The position numbers were made by a program, and so were the translations under genes. From Sedimenticola sp. (lineage in GTDB: Bacteria; Pseudomonadota; Gammaproteobacteria; Chromatiales; Chromatiaceae), in the NCBI GenBank assembly GCA_026197195.1, contig JAPHUG010000105.1:1-11121 (forward strand): DNA of 11,121 nucleotides. Direction: 5' to 3'. This document shows positions 1 through 7,414 of this stretch, piece after piece. The notes under the pieces are model-generated. The model was not told the origin of the DNA and ran no database searches. It worked only from the letters and a program-made list of their open reading frames with translations. How positions within the stretch are numbered: position 1 is the first letter of the stretch; the number at the start of each line of letters is the position of its first letter.

Positions 1-596
1 ACATCGGTAATCACCACGTGTCGCGCGCCGGCATGTTTGCAGACCGCTGCCGCCATCGCGCCAATCGGCCCCGCGCCAGTGATCAATACATCCTCACCCA
101 GCAGATCAAACTGCAATGCGGTGTGTACCGCGTTTCCGAATGGATCAAAAATTGACGCCACATCCAGGTCTATGCCGGGTCGGTGCTCCCAGACATTTGA
201 CATGGGTAGCACCAGGTATTCTGCAAACGAGCCCGTGCGATTGACCCCAACACCACTGGTATGCGCGCAAAGATGACGACGCCCCGCCATGCAGTTGCGA
301 CAGCGGCCGCATACCACATGCCCTTCGCCTGAGACTATCTGGCCGGGTTTGAAATCGATGACATTACTGCCGACCTCTACGATCTCACCAACAAACTCAT
401 GGCCCACTACCATAGGGACCGGAATGGTCTTCTGCGCCCAGCTGTCCCATTTGTAGATATGAATGTCTGTGCCGCAGATGGCTGTGCGCTTTATCTTGAT
501 CAGCACATCATTTATACCCGGTTTGGGCAGAGGAACATCCTGTAACCAGATACCAGTCTTCGCTTCGGCTTTAACAAGGGCTTTCATGGTGGCCAT
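1..596 (-). CDS. tdh: L-threonine 3-dehydrogenase, N-terminal part (runs off left edge)
   Basis: This enzyme oxidises L-threonine with NAD+ to 2-amino-3-ketobutyrate, which Kbl then cleaves to glycine and acetyl-CoA in the cytoplasm. About 198 codons are visible; the family is about 340 aa, so the C-terminal NAD-binding half is outside the window. The medium-chain zinc dehydrogenase layout is clear: catalytic zinc Cys41 in AICGTD, His66-Glu67 in VVGHE, four structural-zinc cysteines at 96, 99, 102 and 110, the Tdh-typical [13 protein letters not shown] segment, and a Rossmann GAGPIG near residue 175. The start at 596 is preferred because a GCGGAA-like ribosome site lies 7 nt upstream; the internal ATG at 587 (MKAL, the usual Tdh start) has none. 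The gene is divergent from the XRE-cupin regulator, which may control it. kbl could lie beyond the left edge but is not seen. Confidence 0.95.
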   Translation of the reverse strand, partial: MATMKALVKAEAKTGIWLQDVPLPKPGINDVLIKIKRTAICGTDIHIYKWDSWAQKTIPVPMVVGHEFVGEIVEVGSNVIDFKPGQIVSGEGHVVCGRCRNCMAGRRHLCAHTSGVGVNRTGSFAEYLVLPMSNVWEHRPGIDLDVASIFDPFGNAVHTALQFDLLGEDVLITGAGPIGAMAAAVCKHAGARHVVITD

Positions 597-649
597 GGTA
601 AGTTCCGCTTCTATTCCTGTATAATGGATAAGTGTGCTACATAGTAGAA

Positions 650-670
650 CTTGTTAATCTGTTATACAAG
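650..670. promoter_or_regulatory. Inverted repeat in the tdh / XRE-cupin divergent intergenic region
   Basis: CTTGT (650-654) and ACAAG (666-670) form a perfect 5-bp inverted repeat with an 11-nt AT-rich centre, in the 103-bp gap between two divergent starts. A second small palindrome, CTAC-ATA-GTAG, lies at 637-647, and a TATAAT hexamer sits at 620-625 without a good -35 partner in the plus direction. A divergently encoded HTH regulator commonly binds such a site and controls both genes. The operator role is inferred from position and symmetry only; short inverted repeats like this also occur by chance. Confidence 0.3.
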
Positions 671-699
671 ATAATAATCCAGTATTAGAGAAATAATAT

Positions 700-1281
700 A
701 TGAGCTCAAAAACAACTGAACCTGATAACACGGCATTGATGCTTTCCGAACGGGTCAAACTGCTACGCAAGAAGAGTGGCCTGACACTGGAGGCATTGGC
801 CATGGCATCCGGTGTCAGTCGATCCATGTTAAGCCAGATAGAGCGGGGGCAGGCCAATCCGACGCTCACTGTGGCCTGCCGTATTGCCCAGGCCTTCTCC
901 ATCTCTATCGGAGAGCTGGTTCATGAACCCTGGACACAATCGGGTATTGAGGTGATCCGTGCCAATGATGCCTCTCATCTCTACCGGTCCGACGACCAGT
1001 GCCGTATCCGCACTCTGTCGCCGCTGAACATGGAGAAAAGTATAGAGTTCTATGAGATCAGTATAGCCTCCGGTGCCGCACTCACCAGTGCCGCCCATTT
1101 TGAAGGGACCAAAGAGTTGTTTACCCTGCATAAGGGGAGTGTGGAGATTCAATCTGACTCTGACCACTGCAGCCTGAAGCGAGGGGACTCAGCACACTAC
1201 CGGGCCGATGTGGACCACAGTATACGGAATACGGGAAGTGGCCGGGCTGAAGGCTATCTGGTTGTCACCTATATGAGTTGA
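700..1281 (+). CDS. XRE-family transcriptional regulator with C-terminal cupin domain
   Basis: This 193-aa protein joins two domains. An XRE/lambda-Cro-type helix-turn-helix spans about residues 16-72 (SERVKLLRKKSGLTLEALA, then SGVSRSMLSQIERG as the recognition region and the NPTLTVACRIAQAF helix). A cupin beta-barrel spans about residues 105-190, with degenerate cupin motifs around His133-Glu139-Gly146 and around His173-Asn177 (GDSAHYRADVDHSIRN). The size and layout match one-component XRE-cupin regulators, whose cupin part senses a small metabolite. The start at 700 has a weak AGAG ribosome site 9 nt upstream. The gene diverges from tdh by 103 bp, so control of threonine or glycine metabolism is a reasonable inference, but the ligand is unknown. 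It converges on the SulP gene with a 28-nt gap in which no terminator hairpin is visible. Confidence 0.9.
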   Translation: MSSKTTEPDNTALMLSERVKLLRKKSGLTLEALAMASGVSRSMLSQIERGQANPTLTVACRIAQAFSISIGELVHEPWTQSGIEVIRANDASHLYRSDDQCRIRTLSPLNMEKSIEFYEISIASGAALTSAAHFEGTKELFTLHKGSVEIQSDSDHCSLKRGDSAHYRADVDHSIRNTGSGRAEGYLVVTYMS

Positions 1282-1309
1282 TATGGAGCAGAAAAACGTC
1301 GAATTCCAA

Positions 1310-3151
1310 CTACTCCTCCGTCACCAATTGTCTGACTTTCTGAACAGGGCTGGGAATCGCCGGTGTACTCTCCCGCTGATCAAACTGCTTTCGGGCAACA
1401 CTGATACGCAGGGGACAGCCTTTTGTGTTATCACACTGATCGCACTCCATCTCATCCCAGGCATACTCAAGAGCAAAGGTCAGACGCGAAAAGAAGCGTT
1501 CATCTTCGGTGGTGGTGATGGCGCCGGCCTTACGCATGCTCTGCATAAACTGACGCTTCATACGGGCAACCAGCACGATGACGCCAGCGGCTTCAAGACG
1601 CTCGCGTAGTTGGGTCAATACCATCTCGCCGGTTGAATCCACCATATTGATCCCTTCCGCATCAATGATGATGTACTTGGCATCACGATGTTCGGCAAAT
1701 ACCTGCAGCACCTTGGTTTCAAAATAACCGGCGTTGGCATAATAGAGCGACATGTAAAAACGGATAATGACAATGTTCTTGCAGGTTTCCAGTTCGGGAA
1801 ACACGCTCAAGTCTCGAAAGGTTCCATCGGCATGACGACTGACCATGGCGAAGCGTGGTCGCATGGTGCGGTAGATAAACAACGCCATGGAGAGAAAGAC
1901 ACCGGCCAGAATCCCTTTGTCCAGGTGTGGGGCCATGTAGAGTGTCAAAACGAAGGTAATAACAGCGACAATGCCATCATGTTTCTCCACCTTCCAGGCG
2001 TGCTTGATAGGGGCTACCTTAATCAAGCCAATCACGGCGATAATAATAACCGCGGCGAGTGTGGCCTGGGGCAGGTGATAGAGTAGCGGGGTCAGGAACA
2101 GTAGGGTGACACCAACAACAATGGCCGTGACAATCGACGAGAAGCCGGTACGTGCACCTGCGTTGATATTTACCGCCGACCGGGAAAATGAACCTGAAAC
2201 GGGATAACCGCTAAACAGGCCGGAGACAATATTGGATAGCCCTTGCCCAAACAGCTCCTGATTGGCGTCCAGATGTTGGCGCGTTTTGGCAGCCATCGCT
2301 TTGGCAATCGATATCGCCTCCATGAAGCCGATAAGGGAAATGATAACCGCAGCGGTGATTAGTTCGACTACGATATCCAGACTGAATTCAGGTATCGCCA
2401 TAGCCGGCAACCCTTGTGGAATTTCACCCACAATGGCGCCGTCTCGTTTAGCATACCCACTTACTTTTGAAATAATGGTAGTGGCAACCACGGCAATTAG
2501 CACAGCAGGCCAATGGGGCTTCCACCGCTTTATGCCCACCATAAGGGCAATTGAAAAAACGGCTATAAAAAATGTCGGCCAGTGCGTGTGGTCAATCGCC
2601 GCCTGTACCACGTTATAGACGGTTTCATAATGATGCTCGCCCCGTTCTGCGGTGACACCAAACAGTTTGCTGATTTGTGATGTGCCGATAATAATGGCAC
2701 CGGCACTGGTAAAACCCAGAACCACCGGGTGGGATAGAAAATCCACCAGTACACCGAGCCGTAACACACCCAGCGCCACCTGAAATAAACCAATGAGTAT
2801 GGCCAGCAGGGTGGCGTAGATAAGAAAACCTTCACTCCCGGATGCCGCAAGGGGCTCCAGGGAAGCCGCCGTCATCAATGAGACCACGGCAACAGGCCCG
2901 GTAGCCAGCTGACGGGATGAACCAAACATGGCGGCCACCATCGGTGGCAGGAAGGAGGCATAAAGGCCGTAATAGGCAGGCAGGCCAGCGAGCTGCGCAT
3001 AGGCCATTGATTGGGGGACAAGAATCAGTGCCACCGTAATACCGGCGAGCACATCGACCTTCAAGGTCTCTCTGTTTTTTAGCTCACCAATCTGATCGAA
3101 GGTGGGGAGCAGCATATGGAAAAAGCGGGAGAGCAGTTGTATACGTGTCAT
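1310..3151 (-). CDS. SulP-family inorganic anion transporter with STAS domain and cysteine-bearing C-terminal tail
   Basis: This is a 613-aa inner-membrane transporter of the SulP (SLC26) family. The family moves sulfate, bicarbonate or dicarboxylates; the substrate cannot be read from the sequence. The SulP signature is clear at residues 40-80: LILVPQSMAYAQLAGLPAYY, then a GLYASFLPP stretch ending in FGSSR. Many hydrophobic segments follow up to about residue 428, with the family-typical GEIPQGLPA loop near 242. A cytoplasmic STAS domain covers about 455-565 and keeps the DSTG motif at 505-508, the position phosphorylated in SpoIIAA-like proteins. After STAS, a tail of about 45 residues carries Cys570, Cys573 and Cys579 (ECDQCDNTKGCPL), which I do not recognise as a standard SulP feature. 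The start at 3151 has only a distant GAGG (14 nt); the in-frame ATG at codon 13 has no ribosome site either. Confidence 0.93.
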   Translation of the reverse strand: MTRIQLLSRFFHMLLPTFDQIGELKNRETLKVDVLAGITVALILVPQSMAYAQLAGLPAYYGLYASFLPPMVAAMFGSSRQLATGPVAVVSLMTAASLEPLAASGSEGFLIYATLLAILIGLFQVALGVLRLGVLVDFLSHPVVLGFTSAGAIIIGTSQISKLFGVTAERGEHHYETVYNVVQAAIDHTHWPTFFIAVFSIALMVGIKRWKPHWPAVLIAVVATTIISKVSGYAKRDGAIVGEIPQGLPAMAIPEFSLDIVVELITAAVIISLIGFMEAISIAKAMAAKTRQHLDANQELFGQGLSNIVSGLFSGYPVSGSFSRSAVNINAGARTGFSSIVTAIVVGVTLLFLTPLLYHLPQATLAAVIIIAVIGLIKVAPIKHAWKVEKHDGIVAVITFVLTLYMAPHLDKGILAGVFLSMALFIYRTMRPRFAMVSRHADGTFRDLSVFPELETCKNIVIIRFYMSLYYANAGYFETKVLQVFAEHRDAKYIIIDAEGINMVDSTGEMVLTQLRERLEAAGVIVLVARMKRQFMQSMRKAGAITTTEDERFFSRLTFALEYAWDEMECDQCDNTKGCPLRISVARKQFDQRESTPAIPSPVQKVRQLVTEE

Positions 3152-3483
3152 ACCGGTATTGACGACCTCGCTCTTTATAGTTTCTATGGACTAAAACCTT
3201 TCCAGCGGAGAGCAGCTGCGCTTCAATTTATGCGCATAATGAGTATAACTTCGCCCTCAAAATAGCCCTGACATTTTTGTCTTAAAGATCAAATATATAC
3301 TGACAAAATTTGAGTGTCCTATCAGCTTTGTTTATGTGTGTATTATCTTCCGGCAAAATGAAAGGGAATAACCGGGTTTGAGCAAAGAGGAAATATAGTC
3401 ATAACACAGGAATCAACGTAGTATACTCGCCCGATAGAATAATAAGTTGATGGGCCAATTGTCATTATCGGATCACGCATTAC
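3152..3483. other. Intergenic region between divergent SulP gene and 155-aa ORF (332 bp)
   Basis: This AT-rich region should hold promoters for both divergent genes. It contains a 12-bp perfect palindrome at 3228-3239, listed separately, and a poly-T stretch flanked by GACA and GTC near 3270-3281. AT-rich hexamers such as TATATA (3294-3299) and TATTAT (3341-3346) are present, but none has a well-spaced -35 box, so I do not call a promoter. No tRNA-like or other RNA structure was recognised. A 7-codon ATG frame at 3358 is too short to support. Confidence 0.5.
3228..3239. promoter_or_regulatory. 12-bp perfect palindrome TTATGCGCATAA upstream of the SulP gene
   Basis: TTATGCGCATAA is self-complementary over all 12 bases and lies 77 bp upstream of the SulP start, in its likely promoter region. 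Perfect palindromes of this size are typical of sites for dimeric regulators. The regulator is unknown and there is only one copy in this region. A chance occurrence is possible. Confidence 0.3.
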
Positions 3484-3951
3484 ATGGATATCACTACGCC
3501 TACTGTTCTTAAATCACTCGCTTCAGCCGGTTCAGCCGCTAAAGAGCTGACCGCCTGGTGGAAAAAATCCAAAGGGGATTCAAGGGCCCTGATTGGTGAG
3601 TTGAAAGACAACCTGATCTATCTTGATATCGTGGTTAAAGATAAGGTGGAACTGGGGGAGGTGATTGATAGCATCACTGTCAATGAATATAAACGACTGG
3701 CCAATGCCGGATTCAACTTCAATACGCTCAAGCGGACTAAAATCGCTAGCCACACGGCGCTGAAGGGGACTGACCTGGCATCCTGGCAGGGCAAGTCGAC
3801 AGATGAGCTGGTTGAGTCGATCTACGATAAGCTGAATGATCTAAAGCTTCGATATCCCCATGTGAAGAGTAATAAAAAATACCGCTGGCGGGTCAGAATT
3901 AACAATATCCGTAAACGTATTTGGTTGTTACTGATGCACGTGCGCAGTTAG
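3484..3951 (+). CDS. Hypothetical soluble protein, 155 aa
   Basis: I do not recognise this protein. It is 155 aa, with no signal peptide and no clear membrane segment. It is rich in Lys, Asp, Glu and Leu and reads as mostly helical: a short N-terminal helix (TVLKSLASAGSAAKELTAWW), an ELKDNLIYLDIVV helix, a central segment with NEYKRLANAGFNFNTLKRTK, an ELVESIYDKLNDLKLRYPHV helix, and a strongly basic C-terminus with many Arg and Lys from about residue 127. It could contact nucleic acid or acidic lipid through that end, which is inference only. ATG 3484 is the first start after an in-frame stop at 3448-3450, and it has no good ribosome site. The gene stands alone, with more than 300 bp of non-coding DNA on each side. 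Its protein-like composition and unbroken length support it as real. Confidence 0.7.
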   Translation: MDITTPTVLKSLASAGSAAKELTAWWKKSKGDSRALIGELKDNLIYLDIVVKDKVELGEVIDSITVNEYKRLANAGFNFNTLKRTKIASHTALKGTDLASWQGKSTDELVESIYDKLNDLKLRYPHVKSNKKYRWRVRINNIRKRIWLLLMHVRS

Positions 3952-4351
3952 TTTGTTTGAAACAGCGTCTGTAATAGCCTCAGTGTCTATAAACCGGCTA
4001 GGGGTCTAATGGTTACCCTTCATTGTTAATCGCACTGACAAACAATCACATGTTTAATTACCGGCTCAAACTTACAGTAAGTGTCGGTTTGAAACAGTAG
4101 CCGTGTAACCTGCTGCATTGATAGTTGTACTTCTAAAATATTCCCTTTCAGCGTGAACGGATGATATTATGCTGCCCTGCAATGGACTCAAATCGGCCCA
4201 GTATAATTTGGTGAGTTTGATTATTATTACCGCCCAGTTATCGGCCTTAACTTAGCGTCCGTATAACCTCGAGCTTCACGAAATCCGATAAGCTACCTAC
4301 AACTCAAGGGCCAAGCACGTAGTGGTGCACATTTTCTAAGAGAGCCATTTT
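3952..4351. repeat. 400-bp intergenic region with a three-copy diverged motif and small hairpins
   Basis: No gene is seen here. An 11-bp direct repeat GTTTGAAACAG occurs at 3955-3965 and 4087-4097. A related motif follows or recurs three times: CAGCGTCTGTAATAGCCT (3963-3980), TAGCCGTGTAACCT (4098-4111) and TAGCGTCCGTATAACCT (4253-4269), about 135 and 155 bp apart. Other small structures are ACTTA-CAG-TAAGT near 4069-4081, CAAAT/ATTTG (4189-4193 with 4206-4210) flanking a TATAAT at 4202-4207, and AGCTT/AAGCT at 4272-4294. The TATAAT might be a -10 box for the downstream exported-protein gene, but no good -35 box is spaced to it. The repeats may be remnants of older duplicated or inserted sequence. 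Confidence 0.35.
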
Positions 4352-5500
4352 ATGAAGACTTCAATGTTCTTGTCGGGTGCCTGCCTGGCTGCTACTGTGA
4401 TGTTCAGTGTGAATCCGCTTTGCGCCGCCACTCCTCCTGGTGCCGAGGCTAAAGTAAACGAGTCAGTATTCCATGCAGTTCAGGAAGTCTCTTCAAAACA
4501 GTTAGACAGGCTGGCAGCCTTCACGCTTTCCTATGCAATACTTTCCGACGGTACGATGGATGCTGCTGAGAAGCAGATGCTGTCGGTACTGGTAGCCGAA
4601 GGATCAAAGGGGGTGAAAGTTAAGGGGCCGTCTGGTTCGGTGGCTACACTACCTTCACCGAATGCCGGGGCTAGACATGCCTTGGGTTTATTGCGTTCAC
4701 CAAAAAATATGAACGAATACTGGCTCAAGGGGGACGCGCCTATGACAGACATGGTCACTTTGGCGTACTTGGGTGATATGGCGTGGGCACGTGTAGCCAA
4801 ATTTGTAGCAAGTAAATTCTATGCAGAGTGGAAAAACAGTAACATAAATAATGGCTATGCGCCGATCCGCGCTATCATCAACAAGGCATATGGACAAGGA
4901 CCGGATGCTAAACAGGATGTGTTGTTGGGCGATGCCAAGAGTGCGCTTCTCTATGACGCGATGAAGATGGTCGATGAGCATGAGAAGGATAAGGTTCCAG
5001 ATTTTATCTACAGCTGGTTACAGCATGATGCCAAATCCAGACCATTCGCACGTGCACCGCTACCGATAAAGAGCAAGTCAGTTGACCCTGCCACTAGGGT
5101 TGCGAAACTGCATAAAAATCTTTCAGAGGTAATTACAGCATCGAATGGATCCTACTTTATGCATCCTATGTACGCGCTGACTCAGTATGAAGGTACAGGT
5201 TGCATTGGGATGTTCACCGCTGAGGCTACCCTCTTTGTTACCCAGTACTACCAGATTATGGTTGATTATCGACGTCTTAAGGATGTTTCGGCCAAGCTAG
5301 ACAACGATAGCAATGTACTACTGACGATCGAAGGACAATGTGCAATCCTCCCTTACGAGGCAAAGCGCCCGATTGATGCAGCCCAGGGTGCATATGCGGA
5401 CTGCGCAATGGTAAAAATCAGTAATAAACATGTCCCTAAATCAAATATGACACTTTTCGGACAGTCCATGCGTGAACTTGCTAGCTCTTGCGTGAAATAA
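4352..5500 (+). CDS. Hypothetical exported (periplasmic or secreted) protein, 382 aa
   Basis: I do not recognise the family. The N-terminus is a classical Sec signal peptide: MKTS, a hydrophobic core to about residue 20, then NPLCAA with probable signal peptidase I cleavage near residues 25-26. Cys11 and Cys24 lie in the signal and do not form a convincing lipobox. The mature part is mainly helical and soluble. All four mature cysteines fall in the last 100 residues (284, 330, 351 and 380), so two disulfides are possible after export; Cys380 is third from the end. No catalytic motif is evident. The start is supported by GAGAG 7 nt upstream of ATG 4352. The gene is flanked by 400 bp upstream and 161 bp downstream of non-coding DNA, so it is probably a single-gene unit. 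Confidence 0.78.
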   Translation: MKTSMFLSGACLAATVMFSVNPLCAATPPGAEAKVNESVFHAVQEVSSKQLDRLAAFTLSYAILSDGTMDAAEKQMLSVLVAEGSKGVKVKGPSGSVATLPSPNAGARHALGLLRSPKNMNEYWLKGDAPMTDMVTLAYLGDMAWARVAKFVASKFYAEWKNSNINNGYAPIRAIINKAYGQGPDAKQDVLLGDAKSALLYDAMKMVDEHEKDKVPDFIYSWLQHDAKSRPFARAPLPIKSKSVDPATRVAKLHKNLSEVITASNGSYFMHPMYALTQYEGTGCIGMFTAEATLFVTQYYQIMVDYRRLKDVSAKLDNDSNVLLTIEGQCAILPYEAKRPIDAAQGAYADCAMVKISNKHVPKSNMTLFGQSMRELASSCVK

Positions 5501-5621
5501 GTGGGAGATTTGGCCAGGATTATGTGGGCATGTTCGTGCGAAAATTGACCGATATCTTTTGTTCTGTTGATCCAGGCTGCGATGTCATTTAATGGTGAGT
5601 GATTTACTGGTTATGAACACG

Positions 5622-5638
5622 CTTTGCATGCAGCAAAG
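5622..5638 (+). promoter_or_regulatory. Small hairpin just upstream of the 163-aa membrane protein gene
   Basis: CTTTGC (5622-5627) and GCAAAG (5633-5638) form a perfect 6-bp stem with a 5-nt loop, ending a few bases before the AGGAG/AAGGA ribosome site of the next gene. There is no T-run after it, so it is not an intrinsic terminator. In mRNA it might affect access to the ribosome site. This is a position-based inference. Confidence 0.3.
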
Positions 5639-5661
5639 ATGAGGAGAAGGACTTAAACCAC

Positions 5662-6153
5662 ATGCCGAAGCAGAGAAGAGCCGTTGAGACACCTTTTTCA
5701 ATCCGCCTGACCAAGGCACTTCCCTGGTTCGTGGCTGCCAGTCTAGCGTTCTATTTTATCGGTTTTGGTGGCTCAGGGTATCTGGATACTGTGCGTAGCT
5801 GGCCACTGGACAGTGCTCAGGTAAAGTCAGCCAGCATTCTGCTTAATCCCCACATGTCTGACGAGTATGTGTTAAGCATTCGCTTGCTTGTTCAACCGCA
5901 GGATAGGGCGCCGTTTGAGGCCAGCCTCCAGCAAGTCGGGCCCAAGGGTGCCTTAGAGCAGCGAGTTAGGGAACGCTATGCTCCAGGAACCCTGGTTCGA
6001 GTGCGTAGTAATCCAGATGAACCGGGGCAGGTGGTACGTGACCCTGAATATATCTTCGGACCATTTATCGTCGCGGTCATCGTGGCACTGCTCATTGGTA
6101 GCAACGGATTTAAGATACTCAATGGCAGTAGTGAAGAAAGCAGGAACCCGTAG
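5662..6153 (+). CDS. Two-TM membrane protein resembling DUF3592
   Basis: This 163-aa protein has a basic N-terminus, one membrane segment at about residues 17-37, a beta-rich central domain, and a second membrane segment at about 131-149. The architecture and several local features recall DUF3592: a WP-x(4)-V segment after TM1 (SWPLDSAQVKSASI), a repeating strand pattern, then YAPGTLVRVRSNPDEPGQVV, similar to the family's YxxGxxVxVxYxPxxP segment just before TM2. The family has no established function. The start at 5662 has AAGGA 10 nt upstream within an AGGAGAAGGA tract. It is separated from the upstream exported-protein gene by 161 bp and from msrP by 277 bp, so it is probably transcribed on its own. 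The DUF3592 assignment is by pattern, not by search, and could be wrong; the membrane topology is more secure. Confidence 0.72.
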   Translation: MPKQRRAVETPFSIRLTKALPWFVAASLAFYFIGFGGSGYLDTVRSWPLDSAQVKSASILLNPHMSDEYVLSIRLLVQPQDRAPFEASLQQVGPKGALEQRVRERYAPGTLVRVRSNPDEPGQVVRDPEYIFGPFIVAVIVALLIGSNGFKILNGSSEESRNP

Positions 6154-6396
6154 TAAAGAGTATTGAGGATGAGCTGAAAATTCTCATAATCAGATATATC
6201 ACGAGAGATCAATACATCAACCACGCTGTCATGTCGGCTGGCTTAGGCTACTGGTGCACTTTAACTGCACATGCGTAGACATCTCAGTCAGAACAGATAA
6301 ATCCATTTAAAGCACGCTTTCTTCCCCATTGTTATGAAATTGTTAACTTTGGGTGATGTGGGCGTCATTCGTTTTTGTCATATTATCGCCATATAG

Positions 6397-6412
6397 GTGA
6401 TCATCGAATCAC
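6397..6412. promoter_or_regulatory. Inverted repeat GTGAT-N6-ATCAC in the msrP leader
   Basis: GTGAT (6397-6401) and ATCAC (6408-6412) are perfect inverted halves separated by 6 nt, lying 18 bp before the msrP start. The position suits an operator or a leader hairpin near the GAGGAA ribosome site. In E. coli, msrPQ is induced through the HprSR two-component system in response to reactive chlorine or hydrogen peroxide. Whether this site belongs to such a system cannot be told here. No convincing sigma-70 promoter was found in the 277-bp gap. Confidence 0.3.
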
Positions 6413-6430
6413 TAGTAGAGGAAGTATAAT

Positions 6431-7399
6431 ATGCTGATTAAAAAGCCTGAAGATTACAAACCCTCGGAGATTACGGATCAGGAGACCTACCTGAACCGGC
6501 GTCAATTTATACGGGATAGTGGCCTGCTGGGGTTGGGTGTTGCCAGTACGGTGATCAACCTGCCCTGGAGCAAACACGCCTGGGCTGAGAGTGCCCCCGG
6601 AAAAAAGCCTTATCCTTCCCTGGTTAAAAGCCCTTTCAGTACCGATGAGAAGCTGACAGATTTTGATGATGCCACCAGCTATTGCAACTTCTATGAGTTT
6701 GGCACACGCAAGAGTGATCCGAAGGATAATAGTCAGAATTTTGTGACTTCACCCTGGTCTGTCACGATCGACGGTGCTTGTGAAAAACCAGGCACCTATA
6801 CTTTGGAGGATATCCTCCAGCCACATACGCTGGAGGAACGCATCTATCGGCTGCGGTGTGTAGAGGCTTGGTCGATGGTGATTCCCTGGGTAGGCTTCTC
6901 TCTGGGTGATGCGCTCAAACGCTTTCAGCCAACCTCCAAGGCCAAGTATGTCTCTTTCTATACCCTGCATGATGCGGAACGGATGCCGGGCCAGAAACGC
7001 CGTGTGCTGGAGTGGCCCTATCGTGAAGGGCTAAGAATTGATGAGGCGATGCATCCGTTGGCGACACTCGCTGTCGGTATGTATGGTGCAGAACTGCCCA
7101 ATCAGAACGGTGCGCCCCTACGACTGGTGGTACCTTGGAAATACGGCTTTAAGAGTATCAAGTCGATTGTGCGCATCAGCTTCACAGAGGAGCAGCCGGT
7201 CTCTACCTGGAATCAGGTACAGCCGAGTGAGTATGGGTTTTACTCCAACGTGAACCCTAACGTTGATCACCTGCGCTGGAGCCAGAAGAAAGAGCGGCGA
7301 ATTGGCAATTGGTTGAAACAGGAAACGATGATGTTTAACGGTTATGCCGATCAGGTTGCGCCACTCTATAGTGGCATGGACCTGAAGAAGTTCTTTTGA
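6431..7399 (+). CDS. msrP: Protein-methionine-sulfoxide reductase, molybdopterin catalytic subunit MsrP
   Basis: MsrP (formerly YedY) reduces methionine sulfoxide in oxidised periplasmic proteins, taking electrons from MsrQ and the respiratory quinone pool. The 322-aa product has a twin-arginine signal ([10 protein letters not shown] with Arg23-Arg24, a hydrophobic stretch, and cleavage near SKHAWA), fitting export of a folded molybdoenzyme. Diagnostic MsrP sequence is present: NFYEFG near residue 86, [20 protein letters not shown] with the molybdenum-ligating Cys143, [39 protein letters not shown], and a C-terminal [12 protein letters not shown]. The start at 6431 has GAGGAA 7 nt upstream. 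The length is close to that of E. coli MsrP. It is followed after 15 nt by msrQ, then by msrB and a DUF1223 gene, apparently one operon. Confidence 0.96.
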   Translation: MLIKKPEDYKPSEITDQETYLNRRQFIRDSGLLGLGVASTVINLPWSKHAWAESAPGKKPYPSLVKSPFSTDEKLTDFDDATSYCNFYEFGTRKSDPKDNSQNFVTSPWSVTIDGACEKPGTYTLEDILQPHTLEERIYRLRCVEAWSMVIPWVGFSLGDALKRFQPTSKAKYVSFYTLHDAERMPGQKRRVLEWPYREGLRIDEAMHPLATLAVGMYGAELPNQNGAPLRLVVPWKYGFKSIKSIVRISFTEEQPVSTWNQVQPSEYGFYSNVNPNVDHLRWSQKKERRIGNWLKQETMMFNGYADQVAPLYSGMDLKKFF

Positions 7400-7414
7400 A
7401 CAGGATTCTAACGG

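Noticed and set aside
1283..1609. 108-aa plus-strand reading frame between the regulator and the SulP gene
   Set aside because: It is antisense to the SulP STAS and tail coding sequence, which has clear family motifs. It has no ribosome site and no recognisable domain.
3952..4351. Integron cassette attC sites after the hypothetical gene
   Set aside because: Motifs ending in TAACC recur, but the paired inverted core sites (GTTRRRY with RYYYAAC) and the long imperfect palindrome of an attC could not be found.
4342..4425. Lipoprotein signal for the 382-aa exported protein (Cys11 or Cys24)
   Set aside because: Neither cysteine has a proper lipobox: Cys11 lies too early, inside the hydrophobic core, and Cys24 is preceded by NPL. 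Signal peptidase I cleavage fits better.
6254..6270. GTGCA/TGCAC hairpin upstream of msrP as a terminator
   Set aside because: The stem is only 5 bp with no following T-run; it is best treated as chance.
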